Positions 7,748 through 15,707 of a stretch of 33,203 bases of DNA are shown here, in pieces. The notes beneath the pieces are model-generated. The model was not told where the DNA came from. It saw nothing but the letters and a program-made list of their open reading frames with translations, and made no database searches. The position numbers were made by a program, and so were the translations under genes. The stretch comes from Deltaproteobacteria bacterium (GTDB lineage: Bacteria; Desulfobacterota; GWC2-55-46; JAJCZF01), in the NCBI GenBank assembly GCA_029262475.1, contig JAJCZG010000071.1, positions 1 through 33,203 of the forward strand, given 5' to 3'. Each line of letters begins with the position of its first letter. Positions within the stretch are counted from its first letter, which is position 1.

Positions 7748-7778
7748 AAAGGCCTGCCGTTAACTTGGGCGGGCCTTT
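7748..7778. terminator. Bidirectional hairpin terminator between convergent genes
   Basis: AAAGGCCTGCC (7748-7758) pairs with GGCGGGCCTTT (7768-7778) around a 9-nt loop, with one G-U pair. Read on the minus strand the hairpin is followed by a run of seven T (complement of the A-run 7744-7750), a classical intrinsic terminator for the minus-strand gene ending at 7957. On the plus strand the T-run is short, so it is a weaker stop for yceI. Confidence 0.75.
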
Positions 7779-7956
7779 AATGATTTCAATATGCGAAGAA
7801 GATGGAGTAGGCGGCTCTCATCCTTGGACTCCTTAGTCGGAACAGTTTGTACTCATAGAAATATCCTCCACAGGCCATATAAAATAAAGCCCAACCATCC
7901 AAATATTATAACAATCTGTATCTTCTCTCGTAATTGTAATTGCATGAACTATCAGC

Positions 7957-8373
7957 CTATTCTTTCTCGAACTTAAGCTCTTTTATATCCTTAGCACTTA
8001 TGCTGTAGGTGCCGAAGCTCGAAGCCCCGTAGAGCCTCGCCTCGGAGCTAAAAGTGATGGCGATGACCTCACCGTCTTTGAGCATGACCTGAGCGTCAAC
8101 ACTACCCCTCGCCTTGCTCCCAACGAAGGTGACTTCCTTTACCTTATCAAAGGGTATATTTACGGTCCCGTCCCCGCGCTTGGCTGAGAAGTTGGTCCTG
8201 CCGTTCCATGTCACGTTGCCGCATTTTGTAGTAATATCTTGATGGTCCTTTATGGTGACGGAGTAGTTTACCTCCGGCACTGGAATCTCCCCGTCGGGGT
8301 TTACCCCCATCGCGGTAAGAAATACGAAGGCGAAGAGGAGTAGAGTTGCGGGAAAGAGTCTTTTAATATACAT
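7957..8373 (-). CDS. Small exported protein of unknown function
   Basis: I do not recognise a characterised family. The 138-residue product starts MYIKRLFPATLLLFAFVFLT, a signal peptide without a lipobox Cys, so it is probably periplasmic. The mature part is beta-rich and repeats a pattern of short strands: an ITTKCGNVTWNG segment, INIPFDKVKEVTF-like segments (VNIPFDKVKEVTF), then AQVMLKDGEVIAITF and a final YSISAKDIKELKFE. This 'small barrel' style recurs in exported proteins that report on metal or envelope state, but that is only a resemblance. AGGAGG lies 8 nt before the ATG at 8373. It runs opposite to its neighbours as a single gene with its own promoter and terminator. The start region is duplicated upstream. 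Confidence 0.75.
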   Translation of the reverse strand: MYIKRLFPATLLLFAFVFLTAMGVNPDGEIPVPEVNYSVTIKDHQDITTKCGNVTWNGRTNFSAKRGDGTVNIPFDKVKEVTFVGSKARGSVDAQVMLKDGEVIAITFSSEARLYGASSFGTYSISAKDIKELKFEKE

Positions 8374-8465
8374 TTATAAAACCTCCTACTGTGGTAAGGA
8401 GTGTAAAGGCTCTGAGGAGTGAAGCTAAGGGAAAGAGTCTTTTAATAAATATCTATAAAACCACC
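8320..8465 (-). repeat. Tandem duplication of the leader and signal-peptide start of the 7957-8373 gene
   Basis: The stretch 8350-8386 (ribosome site, ATG and first codons of the gene) is repeated at 8429-8465, 79 nt away, with about five substitutions. Weaker similarity continues on the 5' (low-coordinate) side to about 8320 and 8397. On the minus strand the outer copy would read IFIKRLFPLASLLRAFTLLT against the real MYIKRLFPATLLLFAFVFLT, but its ATG has become ATA and AGGAGG has become GGTGG. It is a decayed, non-coding second copy inside the transcribed leader. Confidence 0.8.
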
Positions 8466-8481
8466 AAATGATTGAATTCTC

Positions 8482-8510
8482 AATTTATTGTAAAGCCTGT
8501 TTAATGTCAA
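8482..8510 (-). promoter_or_regulatory. Sigma-70-like promoter for the exported protein gene
   Basis: On the minus strand TTGACA (8510-8505) is followed by 17 nt and TAAATT (8487-8482). It predicts a start near 8475 and a leader of about 100 nt that contains the decayed duplicate start region. Confidence 0.55.
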
Positions 8511-8662
8511 GCTTTAATGGCCGTACCGGTGAGCAGATAAGGCCCCGTCGCTACCGGTAGCCTTGAAGGTAGGAAGGGCGTTTTCGGTTATAGTTACGCG
8601 CAAAGGCGCTTAGACGCTAAATGTTACATCCGCCCCACCCTTTTTTGAAGTACGCGTTGGTG

Positions 8663-8692
8663 TTGACATTAGGGGATGATATAAAATATAAT
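8663..8692 (+). promoter_or_regulatory. Strong sigma-70-like promoter for cobB
   Basis: TTGACA at 8663-8668 is a perfect -35, 18 nt before the perfect -10 TATAAT at 8687-8692. RNA would start near 8699, giving a leader of about 50 nt before the cobB ATG. Confidence 0.7.
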
Positions 8693-8748
8693 TATACGGA
8701 TACGCTTCATACCTAATTGAGATAGATGCCTGGCCCTCAAACCTGAGC

Positions 8749-9480
8749 ATGGAGACTATGGAAGACGCAAAGCGGATAGCCGGGGCGAGGGAGCGAATTT
8801 TCGCTTCGGCAAAGCTTCTAGTCTTAACCGGAGCGGGTATATCCGCCGAGAGCGGCGTGCCGACATTCAGGGGTTCCGGAGGGCTCTGGAAGAATTTCAG
8901 GGCTGAAGATCTCGCCACCCCGGAGGCCTTTGAGCGCGACCCGGCCCTTGTATGGGAGTGGTACGGCTGGCGGCGCGAGGTGCTCGGGGGGCTTAGCCCG
9001 AATCCGGCTCACTTCGCACTTGCCGATATGGAGAGACGAGGACGGGGCTTTACACTCGTTACTCAGAACGTAGACGGGCTCCACGCCCTCGCGGGCTCCG
9101 TTAATATACTTGAGCTTCACGGAAATATCTGGCGAACGAGGTGCCCGGGGTGCGGTGTGGTAGCCTTAGAGCGGGAGCTTGACTTAAGCAGCCTTCCTTA
9201 CTGCGGCTGCGGCGCGTTACTAAGGCCCGATATCGTATGGTTCGGCGAAGCCCTCCCGGAGGATATCTTAAGAGGCGCATTAATGGCGCTCGATAGCGCG
9301 GATGTGATGCTCGTAGTAGGGACGAGCGCCGTTGTAGAGCCTGCGGCGTCGATGGCACTGAGGGCAAGGGCCTCGGGGGCTTACGTAATCGAGGTAAACC
9401 CTGAGGAGACACCGCTAACAGGAGCCGTTGACCTCTCTATAAGGGGCATGGCCGGCGAGCTACTCTCACGCCTCCTTTAA
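8749..9480 (+). CDS. cobB: Sirtuin, NAD-dependent protein deacylase
   Basis: CobB uses NAD+ to remove acetyl or succinyl groups from lysines, for example to reactivate acyl-CoA synthetases. The 243-residue protein has the NAD-binding GAGISAESGVPTFRG at 28-42, TQNVDGLH at 105-112 and catalytic His124 in LELHGN. A zinc site is formed by Cys132, Cys135, Cys152 and Cys154 (C-x2-C, then C-x-C). Tyr72 and Arg75 form the Y-x2-R pair of class III sirtuins, which predicts desuccinylase/demalonylase activity as well as deacetylation. Start at 8749 is not certain; ATG 8758 is possible and neither has a good ribosome site. A strong promoter lies upstream. It is interesting that an acyl-adenylate ligase is encoded 10 kb away, but no link is shown. 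Confidence 0.93.
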   Translation: METMEDAKRIAGARERIFASAKLLVLTGAGISAESGVPTFRGSGGLWKNFRAEDLATPEAFERDPALVWEWYGWRREVLGGLSPNPAHFALADMERRGRGFTLVTQNVDGLHALAGSVNILELHGNIWRTRCPGCGVVALERELDLSSLPYCGCGALLRPDIVWFGEALPEDILRGALMALDSADVMLVVGTSAVVEPAASMALRARASGAYVIEVNPEETPLTGAVDLSIRGMAGELLSRLL

Positions 9481-9572
9481 CAGCGCCGGGAGTTGACGCA
9501 AAAGTTATCTTTCTGGCCAGTAGTGGCCGTTTCGTTGAATACAGGACAAAATTTAACTCCAAAGGAGCACCA

Positions 9573-9989
9573 ATGAAGGTTTTTAGTAGTAACATCCGCC
9601 TCACAACCACTGATAAGGCCACCGAGACGAATATCACCGACCTTGTGGAGGCGATAGTCCATGAAAGCAGCGTTCAGGATGGTTCGGTTCTTATAAATAC
9701 CGGTCACACGACCGCCGCCATTCACCTGAATTACTCAGATAAGGACCTCGAAGATGATTACATGGAGCTCTTAAACGACCTGGTACCTAATAAACCCACT
9801 TACCGTCACAACAAGGGCGACTATGGCAGTAACGCCGACGCGCACTTGAAGTCGATACTCGTAGGCAACTGCGTAACGCTGGCCGTTACCAAGGGTAGGC
9901 TCTCACTCGGTCAGTGGCAGGCCGTTTACTTCTCCGAATTTAACGGCCCAAGAAACCGGCTCATCTCCGTCAAGGTGATGGGTATATAG
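9573..9989 (+). CDS. yjbQ: YjbQ/UPF0047 family protein
   Basis: The YjbQ family folds as a small trimeric barrel; members have been reported to have weak thiamine-phosphate synthase activity, but the true cellular role is unclear. The 138-residue protein shows the family series: NTGHTTAAIHLNY, DLVPNKPTYRHN, NADAHLKS, GRLSLGQWQAVYFSEFNGPR, with conserved His residues in HTTAAIH, YRHN and AHLK that probably bind a metal. AAAGGAG sits 7 nt before the ATG. It is 93 nt after cobB and 12 nt before rsmD, so it may be the first gene of a small operon with rsmD, coaD and the aminotransferase. Confidence 0.92.
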   Translation: MKVFSSNIRLTTTDKATETNITDLVEAIVHESSVQDGSVLINTGHTTAAIHLNYSDKDLEDDYMELLNDLVPNKPTYRHNKGDYGSNADAHLKSILVGNCVTLAVTKGRLSLGQWQAVYFSEFNGPRNRLISVKVMGI

Positions 9990-10001
9990 AGATTTACTAC
10001 G

Positions 10002-10574
10002 ATGAGGATAGTCGGCGGAACTCTAAGGGGGAGAAAGCTTACGGCCTTCAAACACGCCGCAGTAAGGCCCACTGCTGACAGGGTAAGAGAGGCGATATTT
10101 AATATCCTTCGCCCCTGCGAGCCCTTTAATGACGTTCTCGACCTCTTCGCCGGGACGGGGGCCCTTGGGATAGAAGCTCTTAGCCGGGGGGCTGGAAGCG
10201 CGGTATTCGTCGATAGCGATAAAGCGGTGACGGCCTTAATCGAAAAGAACCTTTCGACCCTTTTGCCAGACGCCAGCTCCAGGGTATTAAGGGCTGATGT
10301 GGGAAGCTTTCTTAAGCAAACCGCCTCCTCCGTAAAGGCATTCGACCTGATCTTTATGGACCCCCCTTACGGGGACGGGCTCCATGAGCAAATGATAGAG
10401 GCGATAGATAACGGCGGCCTCCTTACTTCGCAGGGAGTGCTCGTGGTGGAGGCTTCTAGAAGGACGGAGCTCTCGCCGGAGCTTAAAGACCTGAGGCTAG
10501 CCGACAGGCGCGTTTACGGCGATACCGCCGTATACTTCTACAAAAGATGCCGGGAGTTAAGAAATGGGCGATAA
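10002..10574 (+). CDS. rsmD: 16S rRNA (guanine-966-N2)-methyltransferase
   Basis: RsmD methylates N2 of G966 in helix 31 of 16S rRNA within assembled 30S particles, using S-adenosylmethionine. The protein starts MRIVGGTLRGRKLTAF, followed by RPTADRVREAIFNIL, the family signature, then motif I DLFAGTGALGIEALSRGA and the catalytic DPPYG (FMDPPYGDG). At 190 residues it is full length. It overlaps coaD by 11 nt, and rsmD-coaD is one of the most conserved pairs in bacteria. The ribosome site before the ATG is weak (AGAG only), so translation may follow from yjbQ. Confidence 0.96.
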   Translation: MRIVGGTLRGRKLTAFKHAAVRPTADRVREAIFNILRPCEPFNDVLDLFAGTGALGIEALSRGAGSAVFVDSDKAVTALIEKNLSTLLPDASSRVLRADVGSFLKQTASSVKAFDLIFMDPPYGDGLHEQMIEAIDNGGLLTSQGVLVVEASRRTELSPELKDLRLADRRVYGDTAVYFYKRCRELRNGR

Positions 10575-11064
10575 TATCGGGGTTTACCCGGGGACCTTTG
10601 ACCCCATCACCCGGGGACATATTGACATAATCGAACGAGGGCTAAAGCTATTCGACCTATTGATCGTTGCGGTGGCCGAGAGTCCGGCTAAAACCCCCCT
10701 CTTTTCAGTGGAGGAGAGGGTCAGTGCAATCAATAAAGAGACTGAAAAGTTCAGTAACGTAAAAGTGGAAAGTTTCGACGGGCTTTTGATAAACTACGTT
10801 CGGCAGAAGAAGTCGAGGACGGTACTCAGGGGACTCCGGGTAATGAGCGACTTCGAGTACGAGTTCCAGATGGCGCTTACGAACAGGAAGCTATCGCCGG
10901 ATGTGGAGACGGTCTTTATGATGACGAAAGAGGATTTCGCCCCGGTCAGTTCCAGGTTCATTAAAGAGATAGCAAGACTTGATGGTAATGTTAATCCGTT
11001 TGTAACACCGAATGTGAAGCGTGCGCTCAAGAAGAAGTTCGCTTCATTGGAGAAGGCAAAATGA
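10564..11064 (+). CDS. coaD: Phosphopantetheine adenylyltransferase
   Basis: CoaD joins ATP and 4'-phosphopantetheine to give dephospho-CoA, the fourth step of CoA synthesis. The 166-residue protein shows the nucleotidyltransferase T/HxGH motif as GVYPGTFDPITRGHIDII at about 6-23, RGLRVMSDFEYEFQMA in the middle, and the substrate loop APVSSRFIKEIA near the end. Length is normal. It overlaps rsmD by 11 nt and the following aminotransferase by 4 nt (ATGA), so all three are translationally coupled. Confidence 0.97.
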   Translation: MGDNIGVYPGTFDPITRGHIDIIERGLKLFDLLIVAVAESPAKTPLFSVEERVSAINKETEKFSNVKVESFDGLLINYVRQKKSRTVLRGLRVMSDFEYEFQMALTNRKLSPDVETVFMMTKEDFAPVSSRFIKEIARLDGNVNPFVTPNVKRALKKKFASLEKAK

Positions 11065-12257
11065 TAGACGTATCGAAGAGGATTATGGAAATTGAGGAGT
11101 CCCCCACTATGGCCGTCATGGCGAAGGCTGCGGCCCTCAGGGCCGAGGGGAGAGATATCGTTGGTTTTACCGTGGGTGAGCCCGATTTCGATACGCCGGA
11201 GAATATAAAAGAGGCGGCAATAAGGGCCATAAAAGACGGAAAGACCAAGTATACGCCCGTTGGCGGCATCCCGGAACTAAAAGACGCTATAATTAAGAAG
11301 TTCGAGAGGGATAACTTCGTATGCTACAAGCGGAGCGAGGTGACGGTCTCATGCGGCGGCAAGCATTCGCTCTACAACCTCTTTCAGGCTATTCTTAACC
11401 CTGGGGACGAGGTGATAGTCCCGGGGCCCTACTGGGTCTCGTACCCGCCGATGGTCTCTCTTGCCGGCGGCACTCCGGTTATCATCCAGACCGAGGACGT
11501 AACGGGCTTTAAGCTCACGCCGGAGATATTTAGCGAATACATAACCTCAAAGACCAAGGCCATTATTTTAAACAGCCCGTCGAATCCTTCAGGGGCGGCC
11601 TACTCAAGGGATGAACTGAGGGATCTTACGGAGATAGCGCTCAACAACAATATTCTTATAATCTCCGACGAGATATACGAAAAGCTCGTCTATGACGACT
11701 TTAAATTCTCTTCGGTCGCTTCGATCTCCCCTCGCGTCAAGGAGAACTCCGTCATAGTAAACGGGGTCTCCAAGGCCTACGCCATGACTGGCTGGCGCAT
11801 AGGGTACACTGCCGGCCCAGCGCATATCATAAAAGCGATGGAAAAGCTTCAGGGGCAGAGCACCTCCAACCCTACGAGCGTAAGCCAGTGGGCCGCCATC
11901 GAGGCCCTCGCCGGCCCCCAGGAGTCGGTTAACGCCATGCTCCAGGAGTTCTCCGTAAGGAGGAAGGCTATGGTAGACGGGCTTAACGCAATCGACGGAG
12001 TATATTCCATCATGCCCGAGGGGGCCTTTTATGCCTTCCCGAATGTGGCAAGGCATTTTGGTAAGAGTTACGAGGGTAAGGAGATAAAGGACGGCTCTGA
12101 CATAGCCGGGTTCCTCCTTGATAGCGTCGAGCTCGCCGTAGTGCCGGGCATTGCCTTCGGGAGCTTCGGGCACCTGAGGTTATCCTACGCCTGCTCGCTT
12201 GAAACCATAGAAGAGGGGCTAAAGAGGATGGAGAAGGCCTTTTCTTTACTTAAGTAA
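11061..12257 (+). CDS. aspC: Pyridoxal-phosphate aspartate aminotransferase (class I, fold type I)
   Basis: This enzyme interconverts aspartate and oxaloacetate with 2-oxoglutarate/glutamate. The 398-residue protein has the Ibeta-type aspartate aminotransferase layout: GEPDFDTPENI near 34-44, KTKYTPVGG, PGPYWVSYP, NSPSNPSGAAYS, and ISDEIYEKLVYDD. The PLP lysine is Lys238 in VSKAYAMTGWRIGY; the conserved arginine near the C-terminus is in GHLRLSYACS. Fold and family are clear; whether aspartate, prephenate or another amino acid is the main substrate cannot be fixed from sequence. A 4-nt overlap couples it to coaD. A small GACCCGTTACGGGCC hairpin follows the stop near 12269, without a T-run. 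Confidence 0.92.
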   Translation: MIDVSKRIMEIEESPTMAVMAKAAALRAEGRDIVGFTVGEPDFDTPENIKEAAIRAIKDGKTKYTPVGGIPELKDAIIKKFERDNFVCYKRSEVTVSCGGKHSLYNLFQAILNPGDEVIVPGPYWVSYPPMVSLAGGTPVIIQTEDVTGFKLTPEIFSEYITSKTKAIILNSPSNPSGAAYSRDELRDLTEIALNNNILIISDEIYEKLVYDDFKFSSVASISPRVKENSVIVNGVSKAYAMTGWRIGYTAGPAHIIKAMEKLQGQSTSNPTSVSQWAAIEALAGPQESVNAMLQEFSVRRKAMVDGLNAIDGVYSIMPEGAFYAFPNVARHFGKSYEGKEIKDGSDIAGFLLDSVELAVVPGIAFGSFGHLRLSYACSLETIEEGLKRMEKAFSLLK

Positions 12258-12300
12258 TCTTTACCCGGACCCGTTACGGGCCGCCAGATGGTCTTTACTT

Positions 12301-13452
12301 ATGTGCTCTATATCTCTTCTTTCCCGTACTTACCGCTTATTTAAAATAGTGCCACTGCCGACACCTGCCGGAGCGCTACTCTCACCGGTATGGTTTTTGA
12401 CCTCCCTTCTTTTGCTTCTTACCATAATAGCCGAGCCTCACGCGGCCTTCGCCGCTACCCGGTCCATACAACACGACCCCTGGGAGTACAGGCTAGGCGA
12501 GGGGCTTCGTATTGATAGTACCAATTTTACGCTCGGCGGCTACATGAGCCTTAACTACGTGGAGGCCGACGGAGACGACGGCTCCTTTAACTTCGACGAC
12601 TTGAGCCTCTTCCTCTTCGGCCCGATAACCGATAAACTAAGCTTCTTCTCCGAACAGGAATTTACCGATATCTACACCATCCATACAGACGGCAGCACAC
12701 ACGCGGGGAGCGACTTCGAGGTAGAGCGCTTCTTTTTGAACTACAACCACTCCGATACCGTCGCCGTAAAGTTCGGTAAATTTCTGACGCCCATAGGCAC
12801 CTGGAATGAGATACACGCAGACCCCCTTACATGGACCGTTTCAAGGCCGGTTGTCACAGCCATCGCTTTCCCGGAGCATACATCGGGGCTCCTCTTCTCC
12901 GGGTTTTTCACGTCGCTGGATAAGGAGTTCTCCTACAAGGTCTTCCTGCAAAATAACGAAAGCATAAACGAAGATACCGGCGTGGTGAGGACGCATACCA
13001 TGTACGGGGCGCGCCTCAGGTGGCTGGCGTCACCGTCGCTGGAGATAAGCGTTCCGCTCCTCCATTACCTGGAGTACATGCTTAACCAGCGCGTCTACAT
13101 GACCGGCCTCGACTTCACTTACACCAAAGGCAGGCTCGAATTAAGGGGCGAGGGCACGCTTGCCCACGTGCAAATGGCCTCCGGGCAGGGCACTTCGAGG
13201 GAAGACGGCTACTACCTCCAGGCGATGCTTACGGTTACCGAAAAATTCTTCACGGTCGTAAGGCATGAGTATTTCCGAGCCAGGGGGAGGGAAGGTAAAA
13301 ACAGGTCGAGTAGCTTTGCAGCGGCCTACAGGTTCAGGCCTCAGGTGGTCTTAAAGGCGGAGTACCAGCTAAGGGACGGCAACCTCGTTGTAAAGGGTGA
13401 AGGCATCAGTGGCCGAGATCGCTTCTTAACCTCCTTCTCGTTACTTTTTTAA
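12301..13452 (+). CDS. Outer-membrane beta-barrel (porin-like) protein
   Basis: The 383-residue product has a long N-terminus with a hydrophobic core (VWFLTSLLLLLTIIA) and an AFA-A cleavage region near residue 52. The mature part is a run of alternating amphipathic strands rich in Tyr, Phe and Gly, such as FTLGGYMSLNYVEADGDDG, VAVKFGKFLTPIGTWNEIHA and VVLKAEYQLRDGNLVVKGEG, and ends LTSFSLLF with the terminal Phe recognised by the BAM machinery. KFGKFLTPIGTW resembles a motif in porins of the OprP/OprO or similar selective-channel type, but substrate cannot be assigned. The signal peptide begins late, so a GTG at 12349 is a possible true start. It directly abuts a periplasmic-binding-protein-like gene, which suggests joint handling or sensing of a solute. 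Confidence 0.75.
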   Translation: MCSISLLSRTYRLFKIVPLPTPAGALLSPVWFLTSLLLLLTIIAEPHAAFAATRSIQHDPWEYRLGEGLRIDSTNFTLGGYMSLNYVEADGDDGSFNFDDLSLFLFGPITDKLSFFSEQEFTDIYTIHTDGSTHAGSDFEVERFFLNYNHSDTVAVKFGKFLTPIGTWNEIHADPLTWTVSRPVVTAIAFPEHTSGLLFSGFFTSLDKEFSYKVFLQNNESINEDTGVVRTHTMYGARLRWLASPSLEISVPLLHYLEYMLNQRVYMTGLDFTYTKGRLELRGEGTLAHVQMASGQGTSREDGYYLQAMLTVTEKFFTVVRHEYFRARGREGKNRSSSFAAAYRFRPQVVLKAEYQLRDGNLVVKGEGISGRDRFLTSFSLLF

Positions 13453-13893
13453 ATGGGTATCAGAGTTGTTTTCATAGCCCTCCTCACCATCATTTTTACC
13501 ACCGTATTTACCGGGGGCGCAGTGGCTATCGACGTCGCCGTAATCACGGCAGGAGATACCGGGGAGGTGGTTACGGCCAAGACGATTGAGAGGATCTTTT
13601 TAAAGAGGAAGCTTTACTGGAAGAACGGCAAAAAGATAGTCCCGATTAACCTCCCTTCCGAAAGCGAGGAGAGGGGGATCTTTACAGATATTATAATCAA
13701 GAGAGGGCACCGGGAGCTCGTGGACTACTGGAGCGCCCGCCACTATAGCGGCATGGCCCCGCCGATGGTAGTCGAGAGCGAGGAGGCTGTAAAAATATTT
13801 GTTAAGGAAATAGACGGCTCGATTGGATATATCAGGGCTGAGAAGCTGGACCCTGAGTTTAAGGTTTTATATCTTATAAAGGATGGGTTTTGA
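13453..13893 (+). CDS. Short periplasmic binding-protein-like (PstS-like) exported protein
   Basis: At 146 residues this is about half the size of a phosphate-type substrate-binding protein. Residues 1-25 are a signal peptide (hydrophobic core, then GGAVAIDVAV). The mature part resembles one lobe of PstS-like proteins: TAKTIERIFLKRKLYWKNGK, then a Ser-Glu rich SESEERGIFTDI, HYSGMAPPMVVESEEAVKIF and GSIGYIRAEKL. In PstS-like families the GxIGY and K-x-W-x-NG elements recur in the same order. It starts on the base after the barrel gene stop, and its stop overlaps the kinase start (TTGA), so barrel, binding protein and kinase form one unit. A sensing role for the neighbouring kinase, not transport, is likely because no ABC permease is present; this is inference. 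Confidence 0.7.
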   Translation: MGIRVVFIALLTIIFTTVFTGGAVAIDVAVITAGDTGEVVTAKTIERIFLKRKLYWKNGKKIVPINLPSESEERGIFTDIIIKRGHRELVDYWSARHYSGMAPPMVVESEEAVKIFVKEIDGSIGYIRAEKLDPEFKVLYLIKDGF

Positions 13894-15707
13894 TAGAGAG
13901 GATCAGAAAAAGCCTCGTCTTGAAGACTGCGCTTATCTTCTTCGCCGCCGTCCTGATACCCTATGTGGTAGTCGCGGCCTTCTTCTTAGGTAGCTCCAAG
14001 AAGGCGCTTTATAATGAAATAGTAGACGGGCTTAATACCCGTATAGGACTCTTCAGGGACGCCCTCGACGCTCGCGTCTACCTCTTAAGGGGAAATGCCG
14101 TGGCGTGGGCCGAGCTTGATGTCATGAGCGATATCCTCGTTGACGATATAGATAAGAGGATATCGAAGATATTTAAGGGGTTAAAGAGGGACTACCGCCT
14201 TACAGGGGAGATTTATGCCATGAACCTCGACGGCAGGGTCGTCGCGTCGAGCAACCCGCACGCCATCGGTCGCTCCGTAAAGTCGAAGTGGGTGCAAAGG
14301 ACGCTCGCCGGAGAGATGATGGAGATGGACATCCACCCCTCGGAGCTTGGCACGGGGAAGGTCGTAAGCTTCGCCATCCCCGTTACGGCGCTATTCGACG
14401 CCGATAGGACTATAGGGGCGCTGGTGCTTGAGTCCAACCTTACAGGGCTTAAGGAGAGCCTCCTCTCCGGCGACATAGAGGCGGGTATCTTTACGGATTC
14501 AGGCGAGACGGTGCTCGCCTCCGACGGCTGGCCGTTTGAAAAGGAAGCCGTCCTCTCCATCAGGAACGGAAACGGAAAGAAGCTGAAAAACCTTACCCCC
14601 GGATATATAGTCGCCTCCGCCTCATCAGGGGCTTACTACGACTTCAGGGGTTTTGGCTGGACGGTTATCGGCGCCGCCTCGGAGGATGAGGCCCTTAAAC
14701 CCATAAGGACCGTCCAGTTCACCAGCATAGTCATTGGCACCGTCGGGATACTCTGGATCTTCGGTCTTGTCTCGATATTCGCTTCGAGGACGGTGCGCCC
14801 GATTAAGGAACTCTCGATGACCGCCGACCATATTGCGAGGACCAAGGATTTCAGTTTAAAGGTGAAGCGAGCGTCGAGCGACGAGGTCGGAGACCTCGCC
14901 GACGCCTTCAACCACATGGTAGGAGAAGTAAACGCGCACCTCGGGCTCGTAAAGGAGATGGAGGGGGAGATGAGGAGGGCCGACAGGCTTTCAGCCCTTG
15001 GAGAGCTTTCTGCAGGCATGGCGCATGAGGTGAAAAACCCGCTCGGCATGATCAAAAGCAGCGCCGATATGCTAAAGAAACGTTACGACGAGAAAGACCC
15101 CGACGGCGCTCTTATGAAGGTCATCTCCGAGGAGGCGGAGCGGCTGGCAGGAATACTCGACGCATTTTTGAGGTTCGCGCGCCCTGCGGCCCCGGTCGTC
15201 GCCCCCTCCGATATAAACGAGGTCGTGGATAGGGCGTTGTCGCTCGTGGGGCCGGAATTAAAGAAGGGTTCCATAGAGCTTGTACGGAGGAGTTCTACCG
15301 AGCTCCCGCTCGTTTCTACGGACCCTGACCAGCTCTACCAGGTTCTGATAAATATAATAATTAACGCTATCCAGGCGATGGAGCCCGGCGGAACCCTTAC
15401 GGTAGGCTCCTCTCGTGTGGACGGGCCGAGGTCGAAGAAGATAAAGAGCCGCGCGGGTTTCGTGGAGATCGCGATAACCGATACCGGAAAGGGCATACCC
15501 GTTGAGGAGTTCGATAAAATATTTAACCCCTTTTACACTACAAAAGAGACGGGCTCGGGGCTCGGGTTGTCGATAGTTCAGAGGATTATAGACGGGCTCG
15601 GAGGGTTTGTCCTTGTCGAAAAGAATCCGGCAGAGGGTAGTTCGTTTATGATATACCTGCCGCTTGAAGAAGGAGGAGATAATGAAGACCATACTGGTAG
15701 TAGATGA
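13890..15707 (+). CDS. Membrane sensor histidine kinase with periplasmic Cache domain (NtrB-like)
   Basis: The 605-residue protein starts at a TTG overlapping the previous stop. A membrane helix at about 10-32 and a second at about 275-297 enclose a periplasmic region with the double-Cache pattern (DLDGRVVASSN-like NLDGRVVASSN, GRSVKSKWVQRTLAG, VVSFAIPVTALFDADRTIGA). A HAMP domain follows (RPIKELSMTADHIARTKDF), then the phospho-acceptor HisKA segment LSALGELSAGMAHEVKNPLG with His379, and an HATPase domain with NAIQAMEPGGTL, DTGKGIP, FNPFYTTKETGSGLGLS. The histidine and ATP-binding boxes are intact. Such kinases phosphorylate NtrC-type regulators, and one is encoded next, overlapping by 26 nt. 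The ligand is unknown; the exported binding protein encoded just before is a candidate partner. Confidence 0.92.
   Translation: MIERIRKSLVLKTALIFFAAVLIPYVVVAAFFLGSSKKALYNEIVDGLNTRIGLFRDALDARVYLLRGNAVAWAELDVMSDILVDDIDKRISKIFKGLKRDYRLTGEIYAMNLDGRVVASSNPHAIGRSVKSKWVQRTLAGEMMEMDIHPSELGTGKVVSFAIPVTALFDADRTIGALVLESNLTGLKESLLSGDIEAGIFTDSGETVLASDGWPFEKEAVLSIRNGNGKKLKNLTPGYIVASASSGAYYDFRGFGWTVIGAASEDEALKPIRTVQFTSIVIGTVGILWIFGLVSIFASRTVRPIKELSMTADHIARTKDFSLKVKRASSDEVGDLADAFNHMVGEVNAHLGLVKEMEGEMRRADRLSALGELSAGMAHEVKNPLGMIKSSADMLKKRYDEKDPDGALMKVISEEAERLAGILDAFLRFARPAAPVVAPSDINEVVDRALSLVGPELKKGSIELVRRSSTELPLVSTDPDQLYQVLINIIINAIQAMEPGGTLTVGSSRVDGPRSKKIKSRAGFVEIAITDTGKGIPVEEFDKIFNPFYTTKETGSGLGLSIVQRIIDGLGGFVLVEKNPAEGSSFMIYLPLEEGGDNEDHTGSR

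Larger units (their letters stand above)
8374..8748. other. Intergenic region between divergent genes (375 bases)
   Basis: The low end holds the duplicated leader and minus-strand promoter; the high end holds the cobB promoter. Between them, GCTACCGGTAGC at 8550-8561 is a perfect 12-bp palindrome, and its core ACCGGT occurs again at 8525-8530. I see no RNA gene or reading frame in the rest. Confidence 0.6.

Noticed and set aside
7791..7976. 61-codon plus-strand frame after the yceI terminator
   Set aside because: No ribosome site, odd composition (Arg, Cys and Asn rich), overlaps the end of the minus-strand exported gene; probably chance.
9515..9528. Hairpin GGCCA-GTAG-TGGCC after cobB
   Set aside because: Five-pair stem with only a broken T-tract (GTTTCGTT); insufficient for a terminator call.
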